Numbered from the stretch's first letter, positions 8,822 to 18,469 are shown. The stretch is DNA of 64,000 nt from Bacteroidales bacterium (GCA_024401395.1 JAKSLD010000005.1:1-64000), one strand, 5' to 3'. Notes: a model not told the origin generated them from the letters alone. Made by a program: numbers and translations.

Positions 8822-9988
8822 ATGAAAAGTCTAAAACATACAACTTTGGGTCTCGTAGCTTTGGCTTGCACATCAGCTTTTGCTCAGGAAAACTACAAGG
8901 ACCTCATCAATAAGGTAGAGATATCAGAATACTCTGACAGATATACACCAGTACAATACATCACGCCTGCGACCAAATTCTCCAAGAAGCCTAAGAATGT
9001 CATCTTCTTCATCGGTGACGGCATGGGACAGGCTCAGGTTTATGCAGCACTGACAGCCAACGGCGGACAGATGTATATGTCTCAGCTGAATCTTTGCGGT
9101 TACAGCCAGACCCAGTCGTGGAGCGATTACGTAACAGACTCTGCTGCTGGTGGTACTGCTTTGGCTTGCGGACAGAAGACCCGCAACTATATGGTCGGTA
9201 TGTCACCCGACAGCGTAGCCATCCCTTCTATGCTTGAGTTGGCAGAAAAGGCAGGCAAGGCTACAGGTGTTGTAGTGACTGTTGCCGTAACACACGCTAC
9301 TCCAGCTTCGTTCGTAGCTCACGTGAACGACCGTCACAAATACGAGGAAATAGCTTCTTTCTACCCTAATTCAGGCATCGACGTATTCATCGGTGGCGGT
9401 ATGAAGCATTTTACTGAACGTAAGGACGGTCGAAACCTTGTAAAGGAAATGACCGAAAAAGAGGGCTACAGATTCTATGAGGATCTGAACTCTGCTAAAA
9501 ACGACAATAAGAGCAAACTCGCAGTCCTAGCCTACCCTGAGCACATGCCTGATGTAACATCCGACCGCAAGTTCTCTTTGGCCGAATCGACAAAGAAGGC
9601 TATTGATATCCTCCGTCAGGACAAGAATGGTTTCTTCTTGATGGTAGAGGGTTCTCAAATCGACTGGGGTGGCCACCACAACGTAATCAGCGAAGTGGTA
9701 AATGAGGTAATTGACATGGATAAAGCTGTGGGCGAGGCTCTCAAATTCGCTGCTGAAGATGGAGAGACCCTCATCGTGATTACAGCCGACCATGAGACTG
9801 GCGGTTTGTCTATCATCAATGGCGATTACAAGACTGGTGCAGTAAAAGCCAATTTCTCATCAGGCAACCATACCGGCATAATGGTTCCTGTATACGCTGT
9901 AGGTCCTGGTGCAGAGGAATTCCACGGCTGGTATCAAAATACAGAGGTATTCGACCGCATCGTTAAGCAATTGAATATTAAGAAGTAA
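8822..9988 (+). CDS. Alkaline phosphatase (PhoA family), secreted
   Basis: A 388-residue phosphomonoesterase. A signal peptide (MKSLKHTTLGLVALACTSAF, AQ) directs it to the periplasm. The alkaline-phosphatase domain has the metal-binding IGDGMG at 64-69, the nucleophile region DSAAGGTALACG (S107), VTHATPASFVAHV with two metal-site residues, EGSQIDWGGHHN near 280 and TADHETGG near 325. It frees phosphate from organic monoesters. Length is slightly below the E. coli enzyme (about 450 after cleavage), normal for Bacteroidales. No pho-box type regulator site was recognised upstream. Confidence 0.92.
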   Translation: MKSLKHTTLGLVALACTSAFAQENYKDLINKVEISEYSDRYTPVQYITPATKFSKKPKNVIFFIGDGMGQAQVYAALTANGGQMYMSQLNLCGYSQTQSWSDYVTDSAAGGTALACGQKTRNYMVGMSPDSVAIPSMLELAEKAGKATGVVVTVAVTHATPASFVAHVNDRHKYEEIASFYPNSGIDVFIGGGMKHFTERKDGRNLVKEMTEKEGYRFYEDLNSAKNDNKSKLAVLAYPEHMPDVTSDRKFSLAESTKKAIDILRQDKNGFFLMVEGSQIDWGGHHNVISEVVNEVIDMDKAVGEALKFAAEDGETLIVITADHETGGLSIINGDYKTGAVKANFSSGNHTGIMVPVYAVGPGAEEFHGWYQNTEVFDRIVKQLNIKK

Positions 9989-10043
9989 AATATTGCTCAA
10001 CAAAAAAAGAATTAACGAGTGTATGTAGTATCAAAAACATTAC

Positions 10044-10051
10044 TACCTTTG
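10044..10051 (+). promoter_or_regulatory. -7 box of the tRNA-Thr promoter
   Basis: TACCTTTG matches TAnnTTTG, 12 nt before the mature tRNA 5' end, so transcription would begin just upstream of the tRNA. Confidence 0.6.
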
Positions 10052-10062
10052 CACTCGGTTTT

Positions 10063-10135
<73 letters not shown>

Positions 10136-10237
10136 CAAGACTACAAGCCTGTAGGGTCTATACCTTATAGGCTTTCTTATTTGTATGATAGACCCAAATA
10201 TATTATATTCGCGCTCATATTATCGCATCAATTATTT

Positions 10238-11029
10238 ATGAAGAGAATATCCACGCTCATATTAGTCTTTGCCGCATTGTATATGCTTTGCTGCAATGTT
10301 GCTGTCGCTCAAATCGAGACTTGTAACGACGTCGCTCCTATTGGTATGAGTGACTCTGACAATGCCCAGCTGTACGGTAAAGTTCACACTGTCAAAGAAT
10401 CTGTCTTCACAGTCGACTACTCTCGCAATGTCATAGACAAGGGCGAATTTATCAATAGCCATATTACAACATACAATTCCTTCGGAAACGAAGAGTCTGT
10501 AGTCAAGCTTGATGCCGAAGGAGCCGAAGTAGGAAAATCCATTACACAATACAATGAGGACCGTTTCAAACGAGTTACCACGGAGTATAATGAATTGGGA
10601 GAACGTATCATGCAGACACTCTACTCATTCACTGCCGATGGTGTATGCGCCCAAATGCGACTCACAGATGCAATGGCGATTACTATGGCTACTGCCGAGG
10701 TAAGTCACGGCGACAATTGGGCCAGCATCGGTATAACATACGTCGGTCCATTTGGAGATGAGTCTTCCGAGAGTAGGTTTGAATACAATTCTTTAGGTCG
10801 TATCGAAAAATCAACTATAAAAGCCGAGGGTAGCATTGCTGTCAAACTGGCTAAGTTGGATTCTAACGGATACCCTAAGATTATCGTTACCACAGTCAAT
10901 GGCAAAACCGAATCTAAACGCTCCTACAAATACGTACTGGACAGCAACAATAACTGGACAGAACGTATAGAGTACGCTGATAACAAACCTGTAGAGATAC
11001 GCTACCGCACTATTGAATATTTCAAATGA
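10238..11029 (+). CDS. Secreted protein with YD-like repeats, function unknown
   Basis: The open frame reaches back into the tRNA at 10100, but ATG 10238 gives a clean signal peptide (MKRISTLILVFAALYMLCC, then NVAVAQ), so 263 residues are annotated. The mature part contains short repeats of the form YNSFGNEE, YNELGERI and YNSLGRIE, each on an amphipathic strand; these resemble the YD/RHS-type beta repeats of small Bacteroidales exported proteins. No catalytic motif is visible. Its stop overlaps the next ATG (ATGA), which suggests translational coupling with the C_GCAxxG_C_C gene. Function not assigned; periplasmic or outer-membrane location is inferred from the signal peptide alone. Confidence 0.75.
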   Translation: MKRISTLILVFAALYMLCCNVAVAQIETCNDVAPIGMSDSDNAQLYGKVHTVKESVFTVDYSRNVIDKGEFINSHITTYNSFGNEESVVKLDAEGAEVGKSITQYNEDRFKRVTTEYNELGERIMQTLYSFTADGVCAQMRLTDAMAITMATAEVSHGDNWASIGITYVGPFGDESSESRFEYNSLGRIEKSTIKAEGSIAVKLAKLDSNGYPKIIVTTVNGKTESKRSYKYVLDSNNNWTERIEYADNKPVEIRYRTIEYFK

Positions 11030-11514
11030 CAATGGAGAAGTTTTCTGAAGATAGAATAGCTCTCGCTGTACAGAATTTCTACAAGGGCTACAATTGCTCT
11101 CAGGCAATATGCACCGCTTGGGCCGATGCCTATGGCTTCTCTGAGGAGCAAATGGCTAAATTGTCTTCTTGCTTCGGTGGCGGTATAGGTCGCATGAGAA
11201 AAACCTGCGGCGCCGCTTGTGGAATGTTCCTTTTGCTTGGCCTAGAGGAGGGCAACACTAATGCTGGCGACAAAGAGGCTAAAGCAGAGAACTACAGAGT
11301 CGTGCAAGAACTCGCCCATAGATTTGCCGAGAGAAATGGTGGGAGCATAGAGTGCGCAGAATTACTGAAGATGGCAAAGGTGGAACCTACCACGCATTTC
11401 ACACCCGACGAACGTTCTGCTCAGTATTTCGCGAAACGCCCTTGCCCTAAAATTATCGAGGAGGCTGCCAAAATATGGAAAGAATACCTCGAAGAAAAAT
11501 CCAATAACAAATAA
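11026..11514 (+). CDS. C_GCAxxG_C_C family protein (putative redox/metal protein)
   Basis: A 162-residue cytosolic protein matching the C_GCAxxG_C_C family: YNCSQAICTAWADAYGF near residue 25, the invariant SSCFGGGIGRMRKTCGAACG near 50-70, and a late KRPCPKI cysteine. Family members are small, often found near radical or electron-transfer genes; the conserved cysteines are thought to bind a cofactor or form a redox site, but no activity is established. The start at 11026 overlaps the stop of the preceding gene; a second ATG two codons later is equally possible. Confidence 0.85.
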   Translation: MTMEKFSEDRIALAVQNFYKGYNCSQAICTAWADAYGFSEEQMAKLSSCFGGGIGRMRKTCGAACGMFLLLGLEEGNTNAGDKEAKAENYRVVQELAHRFAERNGGSIECAELLKMAKVEPTTHFTPDERSAQYFAKRPCPKIIEEAAKIWKEYLEEKSNNK

Positions 11515-11535
11515 CGCAGACAACAGATCTTTTAT

Positions 11536-12054
11536 ATGAAACGTAATTTCAAGGAAGAATTATCAGATATTAAGGCCTTCGCTTTTGATGTGGATGGCGT
11601 ATTGAGCATGACTCAGGTGCCTATGTTCCCTAACGGAGAACCTATGCGCACAGCCAACATCAAGGATGGTTACGCTATACAACTTGCCGTAAAACTTGGC
11701 TATCAGGTGGCTATCATAACTGGTGGCAACACAGAGGCTATCCGCGTCCGCTACACCAACTTGGGCGTTCAGGATGTCTTTATGGGACAATCGAACAAGA
11801 TAGCTGCTTACGAAGGATGGAAGGCTAAGTACGGGCTGACAGATAACCAGATATTGTATATGGGCGATGATATGCCCGACCTCCCTCTTCTAACTCGCGC
11901 AGGCGTACCTACTTGCCCAGCAGATGCAGTGCGCGATGTTCAGGAGGTCTGTCACTATATCTCACCTTTCAATGGTGGTCAGTGCTGCGTACGCGACGTC
12001 ATCGAACAGGTAATCCGCGTCAACGGACAGTGGGGTTCTGACCTCGATTGGTAA
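11536..12054 (+). CDS. kdsC: KDO-8-phosphate phosphatase (HAD family)
   Basis: A 172-residue HAD hydrolase of the short C0 type. Motif I is FDVDGVLS (D18 nucleophile, D20), motif II/III falls in ITGGNTEAIRVR, and motif IV is GDDMPDLPLL. This pattern and length are those of KdsC, which releases phosphate from 3-deoxy-D-manno-octulosonate 8-phosphate, a step in making lipid A core sugar. Neighbouring UbiA-type prenyltransferase genes often follow kdsC in Bacteroidales, which supports the call. The maf gene I would expect nearby is absent. Confidence 0.9.
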   Translation: MKRNFKEELSDIKAFAFDVDGVLSMTQVPMFPNGEPMRTANIKDGYAIQLAVKLGYQVAIITGGNTEAIRVRYTNLGVQDVFMGQSNKIAAYEGWKAKYGLTDNQILYMGDDMPDLPLLTRAGVPTCPADAVRDVQEVCHYISPFNGGQCCVRDVIEQVIRVNGQWGSDLDW

Positions 12055-12089
12055 TACTCTGCCATTGGTTCGCAATTATTTTTTTTGCG

Positions 12090-12155
12090 ATGAACGACTA
12101 CGCTGCCTTATATCAGGAAATACTTACAGAATATATTCCATATCACGATGCTTAG
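12090..12155 (+). CDS. Possible 21-residue leader ORF overlapping the UbiA-type gene
   Basis: ATG at 12090 opens MNDYAALYQEILTEYIPYHDA, whose TAG stop lies inside the next gene's first codons (the ATG of the prenyltransferase is 12148). The overlap and ordinary codon use suggest a coupled leader peptide, but an ORF this short can occur by chance. No terminator-antiterminator pair was found with it. Confidence 0.3.
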   Translation: MNDYAALYQEILTEYIPYHDA

Positions 12156-13077
12156 ACTAATAAGAATTGAAAATCTGCTCTTCATAGCACTGTTTCAATA
12201 CCTCCTCAGGTATTGTATAATCATTCCTGTGCTCTCTAGTTATGGCATCGAACCTGTAATGACCCATTGGCAGTTTACTATCCTGGTCCTTACCACCGTA
12301 TGTATGGCAGCTAGCGGCAATGTCATCAACGATTACTTCGACATATATATAGATCGCAAGAATCGTCCATCTACCATTGTCCTCGATCGTGTCATACCAC
12401 GTAAGCAGGCTATTCTGATTCACGTAATACTGACCCTCTTAGGCATATTCCTCGGTCTCTACATCGCATTCGCCACACGACGTTCCGCATACGTATGGCT
12501 GTTCCTCGGCATCCCAGCTCTGCTTTGGCTATACTCGACACGCTATAAGCGCCAATTGCTTATCGGTAATCTTGTGGTGGCGTTCCTTACCGCAGCGATG
12601 GTCTATGTGGTCATATCTGTCGAGCATACTTTCATCCGTAATACAGGCATAGACACAACACATACCGAGGGGTGCATCCACGCCTGGATGTATTGCGTCG
12701 GCTACTCTTTCTTCGCTTTCCTATGCAATCTGTCTAGAGAGATCATCAAGGATATCGAGGATATTGAGGGCGATAGCGAATTCGGTTGCCATACAATGCC
12801 TGTAATATTGGGGATCCCTTATACCAAGGGTATAGTATCTTTCCTCAACGCATTGACAATCATAATGCTTTGGGCAATATACTACGTGTCCACAACCGTC
12901 CAGTCTCAACCATATAGTGAGATTTACATACTGGTGGGACTCACTATACCTATTATTGTAAACACATTATTACTATACAAAGCCCAGAAGAAATCCGACT
13001 TCCACCGCTGCAGTACTTTCAGTAAGTACATTATGCTCATAGGAGTACTGTCTATGGTATACTTCTGGCTTGCTTAA
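12148..13077 (+). CDS. UbiA-family prenyltransferase
   Basis: A 309-residue inner-membrane protein with about eight or nine hydrophobic segments. The first Asp-rich motif is NDYFDIYIDRKNRP (N61, D62, D65, D69); the second is KDIEDIEGDSEFGCHT near 205-218. These bind Mg2+-prenyl diphosphate in the UbiA superfamily. Bacteroidales genes in this place after kdsC are usually labelled geranylgeranylglycerol-phosphate geranylgeranyltransferase; MenA and heme O synthase are alternatives, since the acceptor cannot be read from sequence. Nine nt separate it from mutS2. Confidence 0.82.
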   Translation: MLRLIRIENLLFIALFQYLLRYCIIIPVLSSYGIEPVMTHWQFTILVLTTVCMAASGNVINDYFDIYIDRKNRPSTIVLDRVIPRKQAILIHVILTLLGIFLGLYIAFATRRSAYVWLFLGIPALLWLYSTRYKRQLLIGNLVVAFLTAAMVYVVISVEHTFIRNTGIDTTHTEGCIHAWMYCVGYSFFAFLCNLSREIIKDIEDIEGDSEFGCHTMPVILGIPYTKGIVSFLNALTIIMLWAIYYVSTTVQSQPYSEIYILVGLTIPIIVNTLLLYKAQKKSDFHRCSTFSKYIMLIGVLSMVYFWLA

Positions 13078-13085
13078 CTCAGACA

Positions 13086-15635
13086 ATGCTTTATCCAGAT
13101 AATATTGAAGATAAACTACATTTCGGCACCATACGCGACAGTATACGACTGAGATGTAAAAGCGCAATGGGCCGCGAACTCGTAACCAGTATGGAAATGC
13201 TGGTCGATTACGACCCAATAATGCAAAGACTCCATGAGGTCAACGAGATGTTGGCTCTCATCAATTCTGCAGACAATGACCTACTCCCTTCAGATGAGTT
13301 CAATGACCCTAGGGAGATGTTCAACCGCATACGTATCATCGGACTTCACCTCGAGGAGGATGAACTGGCCGATTTGCATACTATCCTTACCCTTATCCGT
13401 CAGACAGTGAATTTCTTCAACCGCAATCAGGTTGAATCTGTAGGCGAGGGCAACTATCCATACCCTTCTCTCCGTTTGCTGACTGATGACATCCAGACTT
13501 TCCCGCTCCTGATACAGACGATCGACAAGGTAGTGGACAAATACGGACGTATCAAGGATAGCGCTTCTCCCGAGCTGGCACAGACGCGCCGCGATATCCG
13601 TGAAAAGGAGAGCCAGATCACTCGCCGTCTGAATCAGATACTGAAACAGGCTCAGACCGATGGAATAGTCGAGGCTGACGCTTCTGTAAGTATACGCGAT
13701 GGACGCGCCGTTATTCCTGTAGCCGCAGCTAATAAGAGAAAACTGCAGGGTATAGTGATGGACGAGTCTGCTTCTGGTCGCACTTCGTATATCGAACCGG
13801 CTGAAATCGTCTCTATGAATAACGACCTGCGCGAATTGCAATACGCTGAGCGAAGGGAGATTATTCGCATACTGACTTCCCTGACTGATAATATCCGTCC
13901 TTATTCTGAGGATATCCTAGATGGCGTGGATATGCTCGCCAAACTGGACTTCATCCGCGGCAAAGCTATATATGCTCGTGACATCGACGCCGTCATGCCA
14001 GAGGTCGACAAAAAGGCTGGCACATATATATATGGTGGTCGACACCCACTACTTCACGTCCAGCTGAAGTCTCAGGGCAAGAGCGTAGTCCCTTTGGATA
14101 TAGAACTCAAATGGCCTAATGCTCGCATTGCTATCATATCCGGACCAAATGCGGGTGGTAAATCAGTATGCTTGCAGACTGTCGGAATATTGCACTATAT
14201 GCTCCAGTGCGGTCTCCTCGTTCCGGTTAAGGAGGGGTCTAAAATGGGTATCTTCCGCGATATACTTATTGATATGGGCGACGAACAGAGTATCGAAAAC
14301 GACCTTTCGACCTACTCTTCTCACCTCACAAATATGAAAATGTTCGTAAGGGCTTGCTCAAAATCGTCTCTTATCCTTATCGATGAGTTTGGTACCGGTA
14401 CAGAACCAGCCATCGGCGGAGCTATAGCTGAGAGCGTACTAGACGAACTGAACCGCCTAAAGGCTTGGGGTGTGATTACAACGCACTACACGAACCTCAA
14501 ACACTTTGCAGCCCAGACTGATGGTCTGGTCAACGCAGCTATGCTCTTTGACACGCACAAAATTGAACCTCTGTTCAAATTGCGTATGGGGCAACCTGGT
14601 TCTTCTTTCGCTTTCGAAATAGCCCGTAAAATCGGACTCCCTGAGAGTATTCTGGCTGCCGCTAAAGAGAAAATCGGACAGGAGCACCTTGATTTCGACA
14701 AGCACCTTCGCGAGATTATCCGCGATAAGAACTACTACGAGCAACGTCGCGAACAGATCCGCCAACGCGAAAAACGTGTCGAGGAATTGGAATCTCAATA
14801 CGACCAAGGCCTCCAGAATATCAAGAAGGAACGCCGCGAAATCCTCGACAAAGCTAAAGCAGAGGCGCAACAGCTTCTATCAGAAACTAACCGTAGAATA
14901 GAGAATACTATCCGTGAAATCAAGGAGAGTCAGGCAGAGAAGCAGAAGACTAAAGAGGCTCGCGAAGCCCTCAACGCTTTCGAACAATCTGTAGAGGAAT
15001 CCGATGCCGACAAGGAACGCGAAGCTAGTATCAACCGCAAGATCGAGAAAATCAAGCGTCAACAGGAACAGCGCGAGAAACGTAAGGCTCAGCAACAGGG
15101 GAACACTACAGAATCAGCCGAAGTGAAAAAAGCTCCTGAACTTGCTCTGGAAGTTGGTGCTATGGTACAGATTGATGGTAAATCCGACCATATCGGCGAA
15201 ATCCTCAAGATGGGCAAGAACGAAGCTCTTATCGCTATCGGTGGTATGCAGAGCAACATAAAGCTGAATAGACTTAAGGCTATCAGTAAATCAGCTGCCA
15301 AGAAGAGCGTCGGTTCGGCAGCGGCTAATATGGCATTGGCTCGTTCATATTCCAATGTCATGGAGGCTGTCCGAGAAAAGAAGCTCAACTTCAAACCAGA
15401 GATAGATATTCGCGGTATGCGTACCGACGAGGCTATCGAACAGGTTGCAACTTTCATCGATGAGGCTATCATTTGTGAACAGTCACAAGTCCGCATACTG
15501 CACGGCAAGGGTAATGGTATCCTTCGCCAACAGATTCGTATCTTTCTCCGTAGCATAGATGGTGTCAACCATATAGCAGATGAAGATATCCGTATGGGTG
15601 GAGCTGGAATTACTGTCGTGACACTTAATTCCTGA
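13086..15635 (+). CDS. mutS2: Endonuclease MutS2
   Basis: An 849-residue MutS2. The core and lever region (about 1-310) lacks the mismatch-reading N-terminal domain of MutS1. The ATPase has Walker A GPNAGGKSVCLQ near 353, the D-D-E strand LILIDEFGTGTEP near 430, and THYTNLK near 466. A long charged coiled coil follows (about 530-680). The C-terminal Smr nuclease domain has IDIRGMR near 775 and ILHGKGNGILR near 805. MutS2 acts on recombination intermediates and, in some bacteria, on collided ribosomes, where its Smr domain helps split them. Full length and intact. Confidence 0.95.
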   Translation: MLYPDNIEDKLHFGTIRDSIRLRCKSAMGRELVTSMEMLVDYDPIMQRLHEVNEMLALINSADNDLLPSDEFNDPREMFNRIRIIGLHLEEDELADLHTILTLIRQTVNFFNRNQVESVGEGNYPYPSLRLLTDDIQTFPLLIQTIDKVVDKYGRIKDSASPELAQTRRDIREKESQITRRLNQILKQAQTDGIVEADASVSIRDGRAVIPVAAANKRKLQGIVMDESASGRTSYIEPAEIVSMNNDLRELQYAERREIIRILTSLTDNIRPYSEDILDGVDMLAKLDFIRGKAIYARDIDAVMPEVDKKAGTYIYGGRHPLLHVQLKSQGKSVVPLDIELKWPNARIAIISGPNAGGKSVCLQTVGILHYMLQCGLLVPVKEGSKMGIFRDILIDMGDEQSIENDLSTYSSHLTNMKMFVRACSKSSLILIDEFGTGTEPAIGGAIAESVLDELNRLKAWGVITTHYTNLKHFAAQTDGLVNAAMLFDTHKIEPLFKLRMGQPGSSFAFEIARKIGLPESILAAAKEKIGQEHLDFDKHLREIIRDKNYYEQRREQIRQREKRVEELESQYDQGLQNIKKERREILDKAKAEAQQLLSETNRRIENTIREIKESQAEKQKTKEAREALNAFEQSVEESDADKEREASINRKIEKIKRQQEQREKRKAQQQGNTTESAEVKKAPELALEVGAMVQIDGKSDHIGEILKMGKNEALIAIGGMQSNIKLNRLKAISKSAAKKSVGSAAANMALARSYSNVMEAVREKKLNFKPEIDIRGMRTDEAIEQVATFIDEAIICEQSQVRILHGKGNGILRQQIRIFLRSIDGVNHIADEDIRMGGAGITVVTLNS

Positions 15636-15674
15636 TTCACACCTTTATTTTATGAATAATAAATAAGACCATAT

Positions 15675-17660
15675 ATGAAACGACTTTTATTTGTAGCAAT
15701 GTCTCTTTGCTGTGGCTCCGCTATGGCTCAGTTGACTATTGAGAATACTACTTTGGGTACGAAGGAGTATAGGGATATCCACCCTAGAAGTATATACACC
15801 ACATTCAGCCCGACGGGTGATGTCTTGGCCTACGACAAGGAGGCTAAGGATTATTATATTGCCGCATCTGCCGACAAGAAGAAAATCGGGACCCGCATCT
15901 CTGACGAGGAGGTAAACAAGTTCGAGGAGAAGGCTTATAAGGCATACCATAATGGCGACTCTTTGCTCGTTGAAGCCCCAGGCACTAATGGCAAGGCTAT
16001 CCTCATCAACGACTCTTTTGAAAAGGGTATGGTCTACGGCAAATCGGTACACCGTAACGAATTCGGCATTATGGATGGTCGCTTCTGGAACCACGACGGT
16101 TCTCTCCTCGCTTTCTACCGTATGGATGAAAGCATGGTGACTGAATACCCTCTTGTCGATATCCCTGAGATAAACGGCGGAGCTGCTACTGCTCATCCCG
16201 ACCGCTACCCTATGGCTGGCGGCACTAGCCACAAAGTTCGCATAGGCATATTCGATACCAAGACGCTCTCTACCATATACTTGCAGACCGAGGGCTACGA
16301 CGAGAACAGATACCTCACTAATATCTGTTGGTCTACAGATAATAAGACTATCTGCGTTGCTGAAATCAACCGCGAGCAGAATCACATGTGGTTTAATATG
16401 TACGATGCTAATACGGGCAACAAGATTAAGACTCTCTTCGAGGAGGAAAGTAATTCATGGGTAGAACCTTGTACTCCTGCTAAATTCATCGACAACAATA
16501 CTATGCTCTGGCTCTCTGAGCGTGATGGCTTCCTACATATATATAAGTACGACTTGCTGAAAAACACTTGCACTCAAATTACGAAAGGCAACTGGGTCGT
16601 AACTGATTTGCTGGGCTATGACGCTAAGACCAAAAGCATCATCTTCCAGGCTAACAAGGAGAGCTATCTTTGCCGTGATGTCTATTCTGTAAATATCAAT
16701 GGCAAAAAGGAACCTGTACGCTTGACTCAGGGCGAGGGCATCCATAATGCATCCTACGCTGATGACAGCCGTTTTATTGTCGACAGACATTCTGCTTTGA
16801 TGCCTGCCCTTACGACAAACATCATAGACATTACTAATGGTAAGATTGTCAAGGAGCTCAACAGAATAGAGAAGCCTTGGGGCGAAACAGTATTGCCTGA
16901 AATCAAGTTCGTAGATCTGAAGACTGCTGATGGCAAACACGATCTTACTGGTCGTCTCATTCTCCCAACTAATTTCGACCCGTCTAAAAAATATCCTGTA
17001 TTGGTATATCTCTACGGTGGCTCACATACCCACCTCGTAGATAAGGGCTGGAATGGTAGCGCTTCTGCTTGGATGCTCTACTTCGCTCAGGAGGGCTATA
17101 TCGTATGGTCTATGGACAATCGTGGCAGCGAACACCGTGGCGTTGACTACGAACACGCTACTCACCGCCAACTCGGCACTTGCGAAAGCGAAGACCAGAT
17201 GGTGGGAGTAAAGTATCTTCAGTCTCTGCCTTATGTAGATAAAGACCGTATGGCTATCCACGGCTGGAGCTTCGGCGGTTTCATGACATTGACTATGCTG
17301 ACTCGCTACCCTGACGTGTTCAAGGTTGGTATTGCCGGCGGTCCAGTTTGCGACTGGAGCCTCTATGAGGTTATGTACGGCGAGAGATATATGGACACCC
17401 CACAGGAAAACCCAGAGGGCTATGCCAAGAATAATATCTCTAACAACATCGATAAACTCAACGCCAAACTTCTCCTTATCCATGGCTATCAGGATGCAAC
17501 TGTTGTACCTCAAAACGTACTTGGGCTCATCAAGACCGCTGTAGATAAGGATAAGATGATCGACATGGCTTTCTATACTGGTCACGCCCATAATGTAATC
17601 GGCCCAGACCGTGCTCATCTCATCAAACGTATCAAGAGATATCTCGACGACAATCTCTAA
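15675..17660 (+). CDS. Dipeptidyl peptidase IV-like S9 serine peptidase, exported
   Basis: A 661-residue exported peptidase that cuts X-Pro (and X-Ala) dipeptides from peptide N-termini. A signal peptide (MKRLLFVAMSLCCGSAMAQ) is followed by the DPP IV beta-propeller (about 40-420). The alpha/beta-hydrolase domain has the nucleophile elbow GWSFGG (Ser near 531), HGYQDATV (Asp near 606) and GHAHNVIGPDR (His near 638). The residues LYGGSHTHLVDKGW and MDNRGSEHRG are also typical. Slightly shorter than P. gingivalis DPP IV (about 720). It supports growth on peptides in the periplasm or at the surface. Confidence 0.92.
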   Translation: MKRLLFVAMSLCCGSAMAQLTIENTTLGTKEYRDIHPRSIYTTFSPTGDVLAYDKEAKDYYIAASADKKKIGTRISDEEVNKFEEKAYKAYHNGDSLLVEAPGTNGKAILINDSFEKGMVYGKSVHRNEFGIMDGRFWNHDGSLLAFYRMDESMVTEYPLVDIPEINGGAATAHPDRYPMAGGTSHKVRIGIFDTKTLSTIYLQTEGYDENRYLTNICWSTDNKTICVAEINREQNHMWFNMYDANTGNKIKTLFEEESNSWVEPCTPAKFIDNNTMLWLSERDGFLHIYKYDLLKNTCTQITKGNWVVTDLLGYDAKTKSIIFQANKESYLCRDVYSVNINGKKEPVRLTQGEGIHNASYADDSRFIVDRHSALMPALTTNIIDITNGKIVKELNRIEKPWGETVLPEIKFVDLKTADGKHDLTGRLILPTNFDPSKKYPVLVYLYGGSHTHLVDKGWNGSASAWMLYFAQEGYIVWSMDNRGSEHRGVDYEHATHRQLGTCESEDQMVGVKYLQSLPYVDKDRMAIHGWSFGGFMTLTMLTRYPDVFKVGIAGGPVCDWSLYEVMYGERYMDTPQENPEGYAKNNISNNIDKLNAKLLLIHGYQDATVVPQNVLGLIKTAVDKDKMIDMAFYTGHAHNVIGPDRAHLIKRIKRYLDDNL

Positions 17661-17774
17661 AGAACGTTAAAGGTTTGCGTTTGGAAAAATTTATTCATAG
17701 CAACTCTTGCATAAGAAAAAAATATTTCCGAACTTCGCGCCGTGTTTTGAAAAGTATCCGTAAAGGAAAAGAAA

Positions 17775-18017
17775 ATGTCTAAGATTTGTCAAATAACAGG
17801 CATCTCGTATCAGTCGGGAAACAACGTTTCTCACTCGAAGCGTCGTGTCAGAAGAAGATTTGAACCAAATCTCTTCGTTAAGAAGTTTTACATCCCTGAG
17901 CAGGATGCATGGGTGACTCTTAAGGTCTCTTGCGCTGGTCTTCGTCTTATCAACAAGATTGGTATCCATGCTGCACTTAAGCGTGCCGCTGCTGATGGTA
18001 TTATCGCTAACTATTAA
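17775..18017 (+). CDS. rpmB: 50S ribosomal protein L28
   Basis: An 80-residue ribosomal protein bL28, a component of the large subunit near the E site. Seen: [21 protein letters not shown], the basic [11 protein letters not shown] and the C-terminal [19 protein letters not shown]. It is first of three tightly spaced genes (19 nt and 8 nt gaps) with rpmG and a DUF4295 gene, the standard Bacteroidota order. Confidence 0.97.
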   Translation: MSKICQITGISYQSGNNVSHSKRRVRRRFEPNLFVKKFYIPEQDAWVTLKVSCAGLRLINKIGIHAALKRAAADGIIANY

Positions 18018-18036
18018 TCCAGAGGAGGCTTAAAAG

Positions 18037-18225
18037 ATGGCAAAGAAAGCAAAAGGCAATCGTGTTCAGGTAGTGCTTGAGTGCACTGAGCAGAAGGAAA
18101 GCGGTGTTCCAGGTATGTCTCGTTACATTACTGTTAAGAACCGTAAGAACAGCCCAGATCGTTTGGAGCGTCGTAAGTATAACCCTTTCTTGAAGCGTGT
18201 TACACTTCACAGAGAGATTAAATAA
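18037..18225 (+). CDS. rpmG: 50S ribosomal protein L33
   Basis: A 62-residue bL33 of the large subunit. Seen: [35 protein letters not shown] and [10 protein letters not shown]. The zinc-binding CxxC pairs of C+ L33 are missing (only one Cys), so this is the zinc-independent form. The preceding gap carries AGAGGAGG, a rare strong Shine-Dalgarno sequence for this phylum. Confidence 0.96.
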   Translation: MAKKAKGNRVQVVLECTEQKESGVPGMSRYITVKNRKNSPDRLERRKYNPFLKRVTLHREIK

Positions 18226-18233
18226 TTTGACCT

Positions 18234-18389
18234 ATGGCTAAGAAAGTAGTTGCTACATTGAAAAACAGTGACGGCAAAGGTCACGTTAAGTGTATCAAGA
18301 TGGTGAAGTCTCCAAAGACTGGTGCTTATGTATTCGAGGAGGAGATGGTAACTACAGAGGAGGTTAAGGATTTCTTCGCTAAGAAGTAA
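18234..18389 (+). CDS. DUF4295 small ribosome-associated protein (bL38 candidate)
   Basis: A 51-residue basic protein starting MAKKVVATLKNSDGKGHV and ending EVKDFFAKK, 8 nt after rpmG. It matches the DUF4295 family, which is confined to Bacteroidota and always sits with rpmB-rpmG. From memory, cryo-EM of the Flavobacterium johnsoniae ribosome found an extra large-subunit protein named bL38 in this phylum; I believe it is this family, but I am not certain of the identity. The gene is short but its codon use and position leave little doubt that it is real. Confidence 0.9.
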   Translation: MAKKVVATLKNSDGKGHVKCIKMVKSPKTGAYVFEEEMVTTEEVKDFFAKK

Positions 18390-18416
18390 TTTCTCCTTAG
18401 GCACAATTAAGTTACA

Positions 18417-18450
18417 GCACTCGTTGGACGAAAGTTCAGCGAGTGTTTTT
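18417..18450 (+). terminator. Terminator of the rpmB-rpmG-DUF4295 operon
   Basis: A 12-bp stem with two wobble pairs (CACTCGTTGGAC, loop GAAA, GTTCAGCGAGTG) is followed by five T. The stable GNRA loop is typical of a strong terminator. Confidence 0.85.
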
Positions 18451-18469
18451 ATTTGCTCTTCTGCAAATA

